Counted from the first letter of the stretch, positions 40,224 through 50,200 are shown. The stretch: 64,000 nucleotides of DNA from Cobetia crustatorum (GCF_000591415.1 NZ_JEMF01000074.1:1-64000); one strand, 5' to 3'. The notes: a model not told the origin generated them from the letters alone. A program made the numbers and translations.

Positions 40224-41909
40224 ATGAACCATTCAATTCAGGTGGTCGACCTTTTTGCAGGCCCAGGTGGCCTGGGTGAAGGATTCAATTCCCTACGGGA
40301 TGACACCGACAAACGAGTCTTCAAGACACTCGTCTCGGTCGAGAAGGAAGCTTCAGCTCACAAAACTCTGACCCTTCGTGCCTTCTTCCGGGAACTGCTC
40401 GATAGTGGAAAGGACAGAAGCGTCTATTTTGATTATCTGATGGGCGGCCCACACCCCTCCAGTTTCGAGGAGTATCGTGACCTCTGGGCACATGCAGAGC
40501 ATGAAGCATTGTCTCTGGAGCTGGGGGGCGAAGCCGGCAATCATGCACTTGAAGAGAGGCTCGAACAGGGATTGGACCATTCAAGAAACTGGGTGCTGAT
40601 AGGTGGCCCTCCTTGTCAGGCCTACTCTCTTGCCGGGCGCTCCAGAAACAAGGGCAACAAGGAATACAAGGCAGAAGATGACAAGAGACACTTCCTTTAC
40701 AAGGAGTATCTATCCGTCATCGCTCGCCACCGGCCAGCAGTCTTCATCATGGAAAACGTTCGCGGAATACTGTCATCCAAGGTCAATGGAGAGTACATCT
40801 TCGACCAGATTCTGGCGGACCTCAATCAGCCAGATACCGCCGTCGATACCAGCATCGTCGATTCTGTCGCTCAAGAGCAAAAGAAGGGCTATACCATCTT
40901 TTCGCTGGTGGACCGCAAGGTGCACTATCCGCGGGAGAACAGTGGCCTGTTCGGTGCCACGCCGCTTGCCAGAGGCGAGTTTTCTTCTTTCTTGATAAAA
41001 GCTGAGCAGTACGGCATACCCCAGGCACGCCATCGCGTCATCTTGGCTGGCGTCAGGGATGATCTCGTCGAAAACATGGGCATAGAGAAGATAGCCAGCA
41101 TGCTTCAGGTTCCTCTCCACAGTGGAGGCGAGCCAGTGTCTGCAGCAGAGGTACTTTGTCACTCTGGCATGCCTGTATTGCGTAGCGGCTTGAGTCGAGA
41201 TGACTCGCGCGATGATTGGTCCAGTACGCTTCATGAGGCTGCTGAGAAAATCATTGCCGAGCTGAGGGACAAACCGCCCATCAAGCTTGATTCCAGGCAA
41301 GCCAAAGAACTCCTTGAAGAGCTGAAGTTGGTATCCAGGCATGCAGCCAAAGGCCTGCGTCTTGATAGAAAACAGATGCTGCAAGAAGGGGCTTATAAAT
41401 CGACAGGATCAAATAGCGTACTCGAGAAATGGCTACAAGGTGCCTATAGCAGAAAAGATATGCCCATTTGGGTAAACCATGAGACACGCGGGCATATCAA
41501 GGAAGACCTGGCGCGTTATCTTTATTGCTCGGCTTACGCGAAGATCACTGGAAAAGCACCCAAGGGTTCTGAAGAGATACATCTGGATTGCCTGGCGCCC
41601 AACCATGCCAACTGGAAGTCTGGCAATTTCTCGGATCGCTTTCGAGTAGTGGTGGAGAATGCACCGTCCAAGACGATAACCAGTCACATATCCAAGGACG
41701 GGCACTACTATATACATCCTGATCCATTCCAATGCCGCAGTCTGACGGTAAGAGAGGCAGCTCGCCTCCAGACTTTTCCGGATGACTATCTCTTTGAAGG
41801 AAATCGAACACAGCAATATGTTCAGGTAGGCAATGCCGTACCGCCATTGCTGGCAAAACAGATTGCCGAAAGAGTGCTTGATGTCTTGAAGTTATCCTCC
41901 ACTTCTTGA
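40224..41909 (+). CDS. DNA (cytosine-5) methyltransferase
   Basis: A 561-aa C5 methylase. Motif I is VVDLFAGPGGLGEGF. Motif IV is IGGPPCQAYSLAGRSR with the nucleophilic Cys near residue 130. Motif VI is IMENVRG, motif VIII QARHRVI and motif X VQVGNAVPPLLA. The large region between VIII and X (about residues 290-470) should hold target recognition; the site cannot be read from sequence. The N-terminal part has an extra segment between motifs I and IV (about 100 residues). It is likely the self-protection arm of the defence locus. Confidence 0.94.
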   Translation: MNHSIQVVDLFAGPGGLGEGFNSLRDDTDKRVFKTLVSVEKEASAHKTLTLRAFFRELLDSGKDRSVYFDYLMGGPHPSSFEEYRDLWAHAEHEALSLELGGEAGNHALEERLEQGLDHSRNWVLIGGPPCQAYSLAGRSRNKGNKEYKAEDDKRHFLYKEYLSVIARHRPAVFIMENVRGILSSKVNGEYIFDQILADLNQPDTAVDTSIVDSVAQEQKKGYTIFSLVDRKVHYPRENSGLFGATPLARGEFSSFLIKAEQYGIPQARHRVILAGVRDDLVENMGIEKIASMLQVPLHSGGEPVSAAEVLCHSGMPVLRSGLSRDDSRDDWSSTLHEAAEKIIAELRDKPPIKLDSRQAKELLEELKLVSRHAAKGLRLDRKQMLQEGAYKSTGSNSVLEKWLQGAYSRKDMPIWVNHETRGHIKEDLARYLYCSAYAKITGKAPKGSEEIHLDCLAPNHANWKSGNFSDRFRVVVENAPSKTITSHISKDGHYYIHPDPFQCRSLTVREAARLQTFPDDYLFEGNRTQQYVQVGNAVPPLLAKQIAERVLDVLKLSSTS

Positions 41910-42341
41910 GATCGAGTCAGTCATGCAATATCGGGGGCCTATTTCCTCAGTAGCCTCCGATATTCTTCATTCTTTCGACCTGAGACTGCAGGCCTCTCAG
42001 AATTTGACCTGATCAAGACTTCATCAAACTACCTCATGAAAAAGAATCTTAATATCCATAGTGTCGTACTGTCGCAGATATTATTAAACATCTTAAATCA
42101 CAATCTTACATAAAATTGATTCATTCCTTTCAAGAAAGGAAAATATTAACAATTCCAACTGATGGTCATCTGGAAAAAGATACGCTCCATAAACAAGCAT
42201 ATTCATTGGATAGTGCTAAAACATTACTGATTGAAGATACGAAACCATTATACCCAATGGGTGAATTCATTGGATTTTCGTTTGATATCACTCTTTATAT
42301 AAGGCTATCCTAAAAATAACGATACTAAATGGAATTTTGAG
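41910..42341. other. AT-rich gap between methyltransferase and Z1 operon
   Basis: 432 nt with much lower GC than its neighbours. An open frame from 42062 to 42313 lacks an ATG; the first usable start is TTG at 42116, giving about 65 aa ending FIGFSFDITLYIRLS, with no clear RBS. It may be a decayed gene. The rest probably holds the operon promoter (TTGGAT near 42271, TATATA-like near 42297). Confidence 0.4.
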
Positions 42342-44963
42342 ATGACTACCCCGCAGATACAGAATTTCGCCACACAAGTGCGACAAAGACACGTGAATTA
42401 CGCCACCCTGGAGACCACCGCAGACGCCATCCAGGCAGAGCTGTCATTGATGATACCTTTCAGTGATGCGATGAAGACAGATCTCGCTGCTGCGGTGGAG
42501 CTTGTACGTGGCGAATTGCAGGACGTGGAAATTCTCCGCCCCTTCTCGATCATCGACAAACGGCCAGAGTGGTACAAAGGCCCATCAAAAGATGACCGCC
42601 ACTGGCCTGCTCTGCATGAGTTCCTGAAGACCAAGGGATGGGGGGAAGATACGATCGCTTCCCTGAGTGATGCTTCTTCAGAAGTCGTCTCTCTCCTTGG
42701 TAACCCGCATGAGACGAAGTTCGCCTGCCGAGGGCTCGTGGTCGGCTACGTTCAGTCGGGCAAGACCGCAAACATGACAGCCGTGATGGCAAAGGCCGTG
42801 GACGCTGGATACAACCTGATCATCGTACTGGGTGGCGTTACCAACAAGCTTCGTAAACAGACACAGGATCGTTTTGAGCAGGACGTGCTGCGTCATCGGA
42901 ACCTCTGGCAACTCTATACGACCAGCGACATGGACTTTGTACAGCCCGCGAATGGTGGTTTCACCATGCCTGCCGCAGGGCATGCGCAACTGATCGTCAT
43001 GAAGAAGGAAGGCAGTCGTCTGATGCAGCTGAGACGCACGATCGATCGAACGCCAGCAGCCATCATGAAGAAGCTCAAGGTACTGATAATCGATGACGAG
43101 TGTGACCAGGCATCCGTCAATTCAGCACGTGGCGAGTTTGATATCTCAACGATCAATGAGCATATCCGCCGTGCCCTCCAGACTCTGCCAGCCGTGAGCT
43201 ACGTCGGTTACACCGCTACGCCATTCGCCAATGTCTTCATCAACCCTTACCCCTATGGCAATGGTGAGGATCTCGATGACCTGTATCCCCGTGATTTCAT
43301 CACAGCTCTGAAACGCCCGAGTGGATATTTCGGTGCACGCGAGGTATTCGGCGGTGACAGCGACGACGAGGATTCACAGGAACGCGACATGATCCGCATC
43401 CTCGCTGACGATGAACCTGAGCTGCTTCGTCCGACATCGCCAAAGAACAAGGGCGCTTTCCGCCCATCGATGACTCCATCGCTGGAGAGAGCGATTCTCT
43501 GGTTCTTGGCGAGTTGTGCGATTCGCAGAGCACGTGGCCAGCATGACAAGCACATGTCCATGCTCGTCCACTCATCCCAGTTCGTGGCTCAACATGAATA
43601 CATGTCAGAGCTCATCAGAACATGGGTTGAGGCACATCGAGGCGATTTTCTGAGTGGAGTCGGTGCTGTCTTCGATCAGCTTCGCGAAGTATTTGAAAAC
43701 GAGAAGATGAGTTCTGCTATCGGCACAGGAAAAGTTACCACCGAGAGCTTTGAGGAAGTACGAGAGCACCTCCCGGCAGTACTCGATCAACTGACATATC
43801 CGGTAGAGAACGGCGAAACGGAAGACGGCCTGCGCCTTGATTACACCAAAGGGCCGGTAACCTGCATCGTTGTGGGAGGGACGGTCCTAGCGCGTGGACT
43901 GACGATCGAAGGGCTGAGTGTCTCGTTCTTTCTGAGAACTACCAAACAATATGACACCCTGCTTCAGATGGGCCGGTGGTTCGGTTACCGCCACGGTTAC
44001 GACGATCTCCCCCGACTATGGACAACCGATGATTTGGCCTCCAAGTTCAGATCTCTTGCCGTCATAGAGGAAGAGATTCGCGAAGATATCGCGCTCTACC
44101 GGGAAAATGACCTGACGCCTCGAGAACTCGCGGTAAAGGTGCGCTCCATCCCGGGAATGGCAATCACCTCGGCCACCAAGATGAAGCATGCCTTCGCGAC
44201 GAGCATGAGCTTTTCGGGCAAGCATGTGCAGACCATCCGCTTCAATCACCGTGACAACGACATTGTCGGCAATAACTGGGATGCAGCATCCAGGCTGGTG
44301 AATGATGCATTCAAGCACGGCCCAGGTAGCGAGAAGCCACGTGGCACTCTTTTCGAAGATGTACCGCTGTCAGCCATTCGCAACTTCATCCGTGAAACCG
44401 ATATCTCCGAAGAACACATGGACCTGAAGAGGCCCCACCTCCTCAGATACCTTGACGAGGCCAAGTCTGACTTGCAGAGATGGAACGTCGGGATCATCAG
44501 TACCAACTCTCCGACTGAATCACGTCGCGCGCTGGGCAATATGGGCAAGGTACCGACCATTCGCCGCTCCAAGCTGAAAGGATCCTCATCGCACTACGCA
44601 GATATCAAGGCATTGATGTCAAAGGCTGACATTCTGATTGACGCCAAAAAGCCAACTGGCGATCAGCATGATTGGGCCACCTACAAAGCCTCCCGGCCCG
44701 AGAAACCCTTGCTACTTATCTATCTCATCGATGCACTATCGTCACCGGCATCTAGTAAAAATCCGAATGCTGATGAGAAAAAGACAAACAGAACGGCCTT
44801 GGATGCAGTATCTGATCTAGTTGGCTTCGGCATGGTCTTTCCCGGACAGAAGGATCGTTCCGGCAATTATTTCTCGGTGGATATTGATGGCCAATCCGTG
44901 GAAGAAACCGAGGAAGGTAGCGACGAGCTGGAAGAGATAGAACCGGAAGACGCAAATGCCTGA
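42342..44963 (+). CDS. Z1-domain ATPase (helicase-like, defence)
   Basis: An 873-aa protein of the Z1 family (PF10593). It has a helicase-like core: Walker A GYVQSGKT near residue 134, Walker B LIIDDECDQAS near 250, the motif VGYTATPFANVF, then GGTVLARGLTIEGLSV and the arginine-finger-like QMGRWFGYRHGY near 541. The C-terminus is acidic (EETEEGSDELEEIEPEDA). Z1 proteins are found with MutL-like ATPases and nucleases in restriction-like clusters and are thought to move on or remodel DNA. It is the first gene of a five-gene overlapping operon, with GGA 8 nt before the ATG. Confidence 0.9.
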   Translation: MTTPQIQNFATQVRQRHVNYATLETTADAIQAELSLMIPFSDAMKTDLAAAVELVRGELQDVEILRPFSIIDKRPEWYKGPSKDDRHWPALHEFLKTKGWGEDTIASLSDASSEVVSLLGNPHETKFACRGLVVGYVQSGKTANMTAVMAKAVDAGYNLIIVLGGVTNKLRKQTQDRFEQDVLRHRNLWQLYTTSDMDFVQPANGGFTMPAAGHAQLIVMKKEGSRLMQLRRTIDRTPAAIMKKLKVLIIDDECDQASVNSARGEFDISTINEHIRRALQTLPAVSYVGYTATPFANVFINPYPYGNGEDLDDLYPRDFITALKRPSGYFGAREVFGGDSDDEDSQERDMIRILADDEPELLRPTSPKNKGAFRPSMTPSLERAILWFLASCAIRRARGQHDKHMSMLVHSSQFVAQHEYMSELIRTWVEAHRGDFLSGVGAVFDQLREVFENEKMSSAIGTGKVTTESFEEVREHLPAVLDQLTYPVENGETEDGLRLDYTKGPVTCIVVGGTVLARGLTIEGLSVSFFLRTTKQYDTLLQMGRWFGYRHGYDDLPRLWTTDDLASKFRSLAVIEEEIREDIALYRENDLTPRELAVKVRSIPGMAITSATKMKHAFATSMSFSGKHVQTIRFNHRDNDIVGNNWDAASRLVNDAFKHGPGSEKPRGTLFEDVPLSAIRNFIRETDISEEHMDLKRPHLLRYLDEAKSDLQRWNVGIISTNSPTESRRALGNMGKVPTIRRSKLKGSSSHYADIKALMSKADILIDAKKPTGDQHDWATYKASRPEKPLLLIYLIDALSSPASSKNPNADEKKTNRTALDAVSDLVGFGMVFPGQKDRSGNYFSVDIDGQSVEETEEGSDELEEIEPEDANA

Positions 44964-45960
44964 GTCTCTTGAACTTGCGCGTGAATGGGACTTGATCCGC
45001 AAGAGTGGCAAAGGTGACGGCATACTCGAGGTTCCCAGCCGACCAACGGAGGTCTCGACGGGTTTCGGCATGGTCCGCGCCGCGACCGGGCCTGCAGGCG
45101 AGCCCCGCCTTCTCATTCCAATAGGGCGCCCGGGGAAAGGGAATATATCGGCAGGTAACTGCAATCTCACGGTAGGCCACGCTTTTTATCGCAGCGGCGG
45201 ACAGGGGCTGCACTTTCTCGACCTGATCTTGAAAGAGTCGCGTCTCGCCAATGTATTCGCGGATCTGGCAGAAGAGATCCTGAAGCGCATCGAGGCTGGA
45301 GAAGCTCCTGAGACTGCTGTTCAGGGTACAATCGAGGATTTTCGGAAGCTTCTCGCAATCACACCTCGCACTGAAATACCTCTCAGCGAATTGGCAGGAC
45401 TGATCGGTGAACTGATGATCCTCGAAAGGTTGAGTGCCGAAAATCCAAACGCGGTGTCCTCATGGACGGGCCCACTGAGCCAAAGGCACGACTTCCGCCG
45501 CGGCGATTTCGCTTTGGAGGTCAAGACATCTACAAGAGCCGACGCATCACGAGTGCAGATACATGGATCCGATCAGCTTCTTCCGCCAACAGGTGCAGAA
45601 CTGTTTCTGGCTCACGTGCGAATCGAGCAGACAGGCCGCGGCGACCTGACCGTTGCCGGCTTGAGGCAACGTATCATCGAGCTTGGCGTCAATGAGACCA
45701 CCTTGGACATTCGTCTTTCTGCCATGGGTTGTCGTGAACCGCAGGACGAAGACTGGAACGGCACGGCCTTCTCGTTAGAAGGCATGGACATTTATACGGT
45801 CAGGGAAGGCTTTCCCCGTATCGTATCCTCGTCTTTCCCTGGTGCTGCTTTTCCGAGCGGAATCGTCAGTCTGGAATACGGGATCGACCTTTCTCATGCC
45901 AGCGAGTACCGGTTGAATGATACAGCCAGCCGAGACATTATCCGGAGATTTGCGCTATGA
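44956..45960 (+). CDS. PD-(D/E)XK motif nuclease (DUF4420-like)
   Basis: A 334-aa predicted endonuclease. The core reads LSELAGLIGELMILERL (conserved Glu, about residue 151), then SQRHDFRRGDFALEVKTS, where Asp (about 177) and ExK (about 187-189) form the metal site, followed by VQIHGSDQLLPP. This is the DUF4420 arrangement (PF14390). It starts inside the end of the Z1 gene (8-nt overlap) and its stop overlaps the next start by 4 nt. It is likely the DNA-cutting subunit. Confidence 0.85.
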   Translation: MPESLELAREWDLIRKSGKGDGILEVPSRPTEVSTGFGMVRAATGPAGEPRLLIPIGRPGKGNISAGNCNLTVGHAFYRSGGQGLHFLDLILKESRLANVFADLAEEILKRIEAGEAPETAVQGTIEDFRKLLAITPRTEIPLSELAGLIGELMILERLSAENPNAVSSWTGPLSQRHDFRRGDFALEVKTSTRADASRVQIHGSDQLLPPTGAELFLAHVRIEQTGRGDLTVAGLRQRIIELGVNETTLDIRLSAMGCREPQDEDWNGTAFSLEGMDIYTVREGFPRIVSSSFPGAAFPSGIVSLEYGIDLSHASEYRLNDTASRDIIRRFAL

Positions 45961-47805
45961 CGCCGTTGACACTATTCAGTGAGCCCTTTGCAAGGACCGG
46001 CAATATTGCGGGTGAAGGCTTTCGGCGCCTACTCGGTCGCCCAGCTCTGGGTCTTCTGCAGACCGTCATTCGTGAGGCTCTGCAGAACTCCGTCGATGCA
46101 GCGCCCGCTGGAAATTCAGTTGAGGTAAAGCTTCGATATCGAGTGCTATCTGGAAGTGAACTGGAGCAATTCAGAGCACTGGCATTCTCGGAAATCCCGC
46201 CAAGCCTGTCCGAGCCGCAAGCCTCGGTAACTGAAGAGGATGAAGCACAGGGTCTCCATAGAGGTCTTCTGGGTAGCCACCTCGGCATTTTCGAAATTGC
46301 CGACTTCAATACAAGCGGTCTGGCCGGCCCGACGCGAGCAGATGAGATATCTGAAGTCGAAGACCTCGACTTTGTGAACTTCTTCCGCAATGTCGGCGCG
46401 GCCCGTGACACGAATCTTGGTGGCGGCACTTACGGCTACGGAAAAACCTCCCTATATGCATTGAGTGGGTGCTCGACGATCATCGTGGACAGCCAGACAA
46501 CCTGTGCCAGGCAACCGGTGCGACGAGTCATGGGCTGTCATCTTGGCAATGCATTCCAGGATGACCACGATGGTACGCCAAAGCGCTACACCGGACGGCA
46601 CTGGTGGGGCCGTGAGGACGGCGAAGGTGGTGTCGATCCGGCGGAAGGAGATGAAGCGACTCAGCTAGCGGATGCACTCGGTTTTCCCAAGAGGGACGAG
46701 GCACGAATGGGGACAACCATCGCAATCATTGCGCCACATATCGATGAGGATGCCGACCTTTCCTCTGAGCTCGTCGAATCCGTACTCTGGAATTTCTGGC
46801 CCAGGATGTGTGAGACGACCTCTCCGGACCGAAAGATCAGTATCACTCTCGAGATTGAAGGGATTGATGTTCCGATCCCGGTTCCCGAGACCTTCCCGCC
46901 TCTTGACCTTTACGCACAAGCACTTGCCAAGGCCCGTGCATGTGAGGGCAAGGAAATCCAGAGCCCACGCTACAAAGCAGTGCTGGGAAATCTTGCCATT
47001 GTCCATGGGCTACGTTCGCCACGTGCCGATATTGCGCAGAGGGACGGCAGCCTTCTACCGGGACGCTCAGCACATATCGCCTTGATGCGCCCAGTTGAAC
47101 TGGTCGTTCGATACCTGCCTGGTGAAGCCTTTCCGGATGACCGTCTAGAGTGGGCCGGTGTCTTCATCTGCTCGGACGAGCCTGATATCGAATGTGCCTT
47201 TGCCGATGCAGAGCCGCCAGCGCACGACGACTGGATCCCGGACATGCTCCCGAAAGGCCGGGAAAAGACCTTGGTCAATGTCGCACTGAGGGAAATCAGA
47301 TTGGAAGCGCAGACATATGCTCAGCCAAAGTCGCTGGCTGTCAGAACAGAACAGAAGGGGCCATCGGTTGCTGGCACGGCAACGAAGCTTGGCAAGCTTC
47401 TCGGCCAAACATCAAGCAAGGGGCCGGGTCGTCGCGCGAGCGGAGGGGGGGGGCGGAAAACGCAAGAAGATCTCCATATCACCACCACGTTTCGTGAAGC
47501 TCGACCAAGTCGAGAGCCAGCTTGTTGCAGTGTTCGAAGCGGATCTGAACAACGATGGTAGCGACCCGGAAATGCACCTCCATGCAACTCCTCAACTCGT
47601 CATTGACGGCTCTCTTGAGGATGCCACTGATCTCCCGATGGGCTACGAGATTTCACTACTCGATATGAGACTTGAAGAAGGGGACGCGCATTCCAGTGGC
47701 ATCAGGATCGGCAGTCAGGGTGGCAATGTAACCTGTCGCGTAACCATGCCAGAAGACGTTGCGGTCAGCGTCAAGTTCACCTTCGCAAGAGGAGGTGAGG
47801 CATGA
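45957..47805 (+). CDS. GHKL-type (MutL/MORC-like) ATPase (frameshift at a G9 tract)
   Basis: Reconstructed length is about 615 aa. The N-terminal ATPase has an N-box REALQNSVDAA (about 38-48), a G1-like EIADFNTSGLAGP (about 112) and a G2 lid GGGTYGYGKTSL (about 154), as in gyrase/Hsp90/MutL proteins. After a Gly-rich hinge the frame breaks at nine G (47445-47453). With eight G it continues GKRKKISISPPRFVKL into a beta-rich C-terminal domain ending GGEA. The stop overlaps the next gene. The shift may be a read error or a true on/off switch. Confidence 0.8.
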
Positions 47806-48719
47806 GCAGGAGCTACGCTCTACCCTTCTTGACGCTGTCCGACGATGTCGTGGGCTTCGACCAATGGTTGATAGGGGATCCGGGAGATCCTCTCTTCCCG
47901 ATATCGATGCAACTGGAGGCTTGGGATTATGCAAGAGATCTGCAGTTGGATGCCAGGCTCGACCTAGATTTCGAAGCAGCGGTAAAAGCCCTTGGTATGC
48001 CTGATGGAGAAAACCTGAAGCTGGCAATCGTGGTCAATATCGGCACCGGTAGCGGTCGTTTTGCTCGACGAATGCAGTCTGCCTTCAAGAAAGTGATAGA
48101 AGCCCCGATAGAAGAGCCTTTGATCATCAGTCTGCCTGTAGACAGCTGCAATCTGAGCGGCAGACTTCTGGTCCGCCTAGAGATCTTGCTTGCCGAGGAT
48201 ATTGCGACTGACAACCCATTGACCCCTCGGATCGCTGGCTCACGGCTTTGGTCTGATACTTCCAACGTACATCTGGAGGATGGTGGTGACGCCCGCTTCC
48301 CCATGGAAGTACTTTCCTTTAAGCAGGCTTTCCAAGGTCAGAGGCAGGTAGATTCGCCCTGGTACTTGCATATGCGGCCCGGATCACCCGAAGCCGATTT
48401 CACAGGTAGTGTTCGCCTTTACGTGAATGCCGATCACGAAATTTTCGCGGAACGTGTCTCGAAAGGTGACCCCGTAACATTGCAGACCATGCTTGGCGAC
48501 GTGATGATCCAGATGTGTCGGTCAGCACTCGAGGATGAAGAAGCACGGGATACTTTGAACGACTGCGAGGAAGGCTCCGTAGGGAGTCAGATCACGGGTT
48601 GGCTGGAGCTTGCCTTCCCGAACATGTCCATCGAAGACATTCATGGCTTGATGACCGCGACACCGAGTGCCTTCCATGCCTCTCTCCTCTCGACAGCCGA
48701 CATGGGAGATACCGAATGA
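47802..48719 (+). CDS. uncharacterised defence-operon protein
   Basis: A 305-aa soluble protein I do not recognise. The first half is beta-rich with a run of paired basic residues (SGRFARRMQSAFKKV). The middle reads LPVDSCNLSGRLLVRLEILLAE; the C-terminal half is acidic with predicted helices (LEDEEARDTLNDCEEGS). No nuclease, ATPase or methylase motif is seen. Four-nt overlaps at both ends mean it is made together with the GHKL ATPase and the DUF6339-like protein, so a structural partner is a reasonable guess. Confidence 0.7.
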   Translation: MSRSYALPFLTLSDDVVGFDQWLIGDPGDPLFPISMQLEAWDYARDLQLDARLDLDFEAAVKALGMPDGENLKLAIVVNIGTGSGRFARRMQSAFKKVIEAPIEEPLIISLPVDSCNLSGRLLVRLEILLAEDIATDNPLTPRIAGSRLWSDTSNVHLEDGGDARFPMEVLSFKQAFQGQRQVDSPWYLHMRPGSPEADFTGSVRLYVNADHEIFAERVSKGDPVTLQTMLGDVMIQMCRSALEDEEARDTLNDCEEGSVGSQITGWLELAFPNMSIEDIHGLMTATPSAFHASLLSTADMGDTE

Positions 48720-49558
48720 CTGGAACGAAACTGCTACCTCGGCTTTCTCCGATAGGTGTGGACAAGTGCCTTTCCAGCCTGAGAGACCAGACCGATGGAT
48801 ACTTTCAACCGGGAGCCAGTCTTGATCTTCGCCTCAAGACCTATGAGGCACACGTCTGGTATGCGGCCAGCGGCGGCTCGGTCGACCGTACCTTGGTGGA
48901 AGAGATCATGGGCAAGGTCAGTGATATCGCACATCATTGTGGCTACCCCGCTCCAGCAACTGACCGCAAGAGATCTTCTTTTGACAAGCGATTAGCGGCA
49001 TATTTCGGCCAACACCCAGATCTCGAGGGTGGAGAATTGCTACGCGACGATGTATGGGCATTCATGGCCTGTGTGCTATTGCAGGAGTTCACCATCTGGC
49101 GCTATTCAGTCGAACAGAAGGCGCGTTTCGCCGGTGGTATCCGTAATACATTCCAGCGGCTGTGGGTCCGCGGGCGTACACTCGACCTAGGGCCAGAATA
49201 CGACAAACGCTGGCACCTGACGGGCATCCTCAGCGAAGACGCCATGGTACAAATCTTCGAGCGCGCATCCATTGCCAGTGATGCTCGTTTGTCTCGCGCC
49301 ATTGCGATGGCTTGGGAGACAACGGCTGATCGGATCGGTCGTGGCAAGATGGAGAAAGTCATGCGGCAAGCCACCAAGTTGATCAGGCTACGCAATCAAG
49401 TCATTGATCTTGCCTACCTTCCGGAAGAAGCACTGACAGCGGAGATCAACGCCGCATTCACTCAAGTCACAACGGAAATTGCTTCTGACGCGGATGTAAC
49501 GAGGGTGGGAGAGGAACAGGTCTTGACCGCTGATAGTCCAAGTCAGACATCGTCCTAG
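48716..49558 (+). CDS. DUF6339-like protein, last gene of the defence operon
   Basis: A 280-aa, mostly helical protein. The segments TYEAHVWYAASGGSVDRTLVEEI, LLRDDVWAFMACVLLQEFTIWRY and FAGGIRNTFQRLWVRG, then LTGILSEDAMVQIFERASIASD, recall the DUF6339 family seen in defence neighbourhoods. That assignment is from memory and needs a profile search. No catalytic motif is visible. It starts at 48716 within the end of the previous gene (ATGA). Confidence 0.65.
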   Translation: MTGTKLLPRLSPIGVDKCLSSLRDQTDGYFQPGASLDLRLKTYEAHVWYAASGGSVDRTLVEEIMGKVSDIAHHCGYPAPATDRKRSSFDKRLAAYFGQHPDLEGGELLRDDVWAFMACVLLQEFTIWRYSVEQKARFAGGIRNTFQRLWVRGRTLDLGPEYDKRWHLTGILSEDAMVQIFERASIASDARLSRAIAMAWETTADRIGRGKMEKVMRQATKLIRLRNQVIDLAYLPEEALTAEINAAFTQVTTEIASDADVTRVGEEQVLTADSPSQTSS

Positions 49559-49716
49559 TAATTCAGTCTCAATGAAGAACTGGCATTTCATGCATGCGCC
49601 AAGGCGATACAAGCGGCACGGAGCCTCCCCCCCTAAACGGCAATTGAAACTCTGCCCAACAGGCACCATCTTGTTTTCACCCCTCAGCTGAGGGCCTTAT
49701 GCTCAAGGAGTCAGGC

Positions 49717-50145
49717 ATGTCCATCGAACAAGTGCTGTATCGTGCAGAAGCCACTACGACAGGTGGTCGTGAAGGTAAGTCCCGTTCTTCTGACGGCGCG
49801 CTCGACATTACGCTGAGCACCCCGAAAGAACTGGGCGGCGGTGGCGGTGAAGGCACCAATCCGGAGCAGCTGTTTGCGGCGGGTTACTCTGCCTGCTTCA
49901 TCGGTGCCATGAAGCACGTTGCCAGCACCGATGATGTGACGCTGCCGGAAGGTCTGGAAGTGACGGGCAAGGTGGGTATTGGCCAGATTCCGGCTGGTTT
50001 CGGTATCGAAGTCGAGCTAGACATCAGCCTGCCGGGCATGGACAAGGCCGAGGCGGATGCGCTGGTCGAGAAGGCGCACCAGGTGTGCCCTTACTCCAAC
50101 GCGACGCGTGGCAACATCGATGTGACGCTGAACGTCAGCGTCTGA
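49717..50145 (+). CDS. ohr: organic hydroperoxide resistance protein (OsmC family)
   Basis: Cys-based peroxidase reducing lipid and organic peroxides, 142 aa. The catalytic Cys lies in [16 protein letters not shown] and the second Cys in [13 protein letters not shown], the Ohr spacing. A Gly-rich loop ([18 protein letters not shown]) and the Arg of GGREGKSRS are conserved. AAGGAG before the ATG at 49717 gives the start. No ohrR is adjacent. Confidence 0.93.
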   Translation: MSIEQVLYRAEATTTGGREGKSRSSDGALDITLSTPKELGGGGGEGTNPEQLFAAGYSACFIGAMKHVASTDDVTLPEGLEVTGKVGIGQIPAGFGIEVELDISLPGMDKAEADALVEKAHQVCPYSNATRGNIDVTLNVSV

Positions 50146-50170
50146 TGACTGACGACTGATCGCCAGACAC

Positions 50171-50200
50171 AAAAACGCCGCCCCTCGGGGCGGCGTTTTT
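50171..50200. terminator. bidirectional terminator ohr / BCCT-1
   Basis: 14-bp stem AAAAACGCCGCCCC / GGGGCGGCGTTTTT with a TC loop between convergent genes. Confidence 0.9.
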
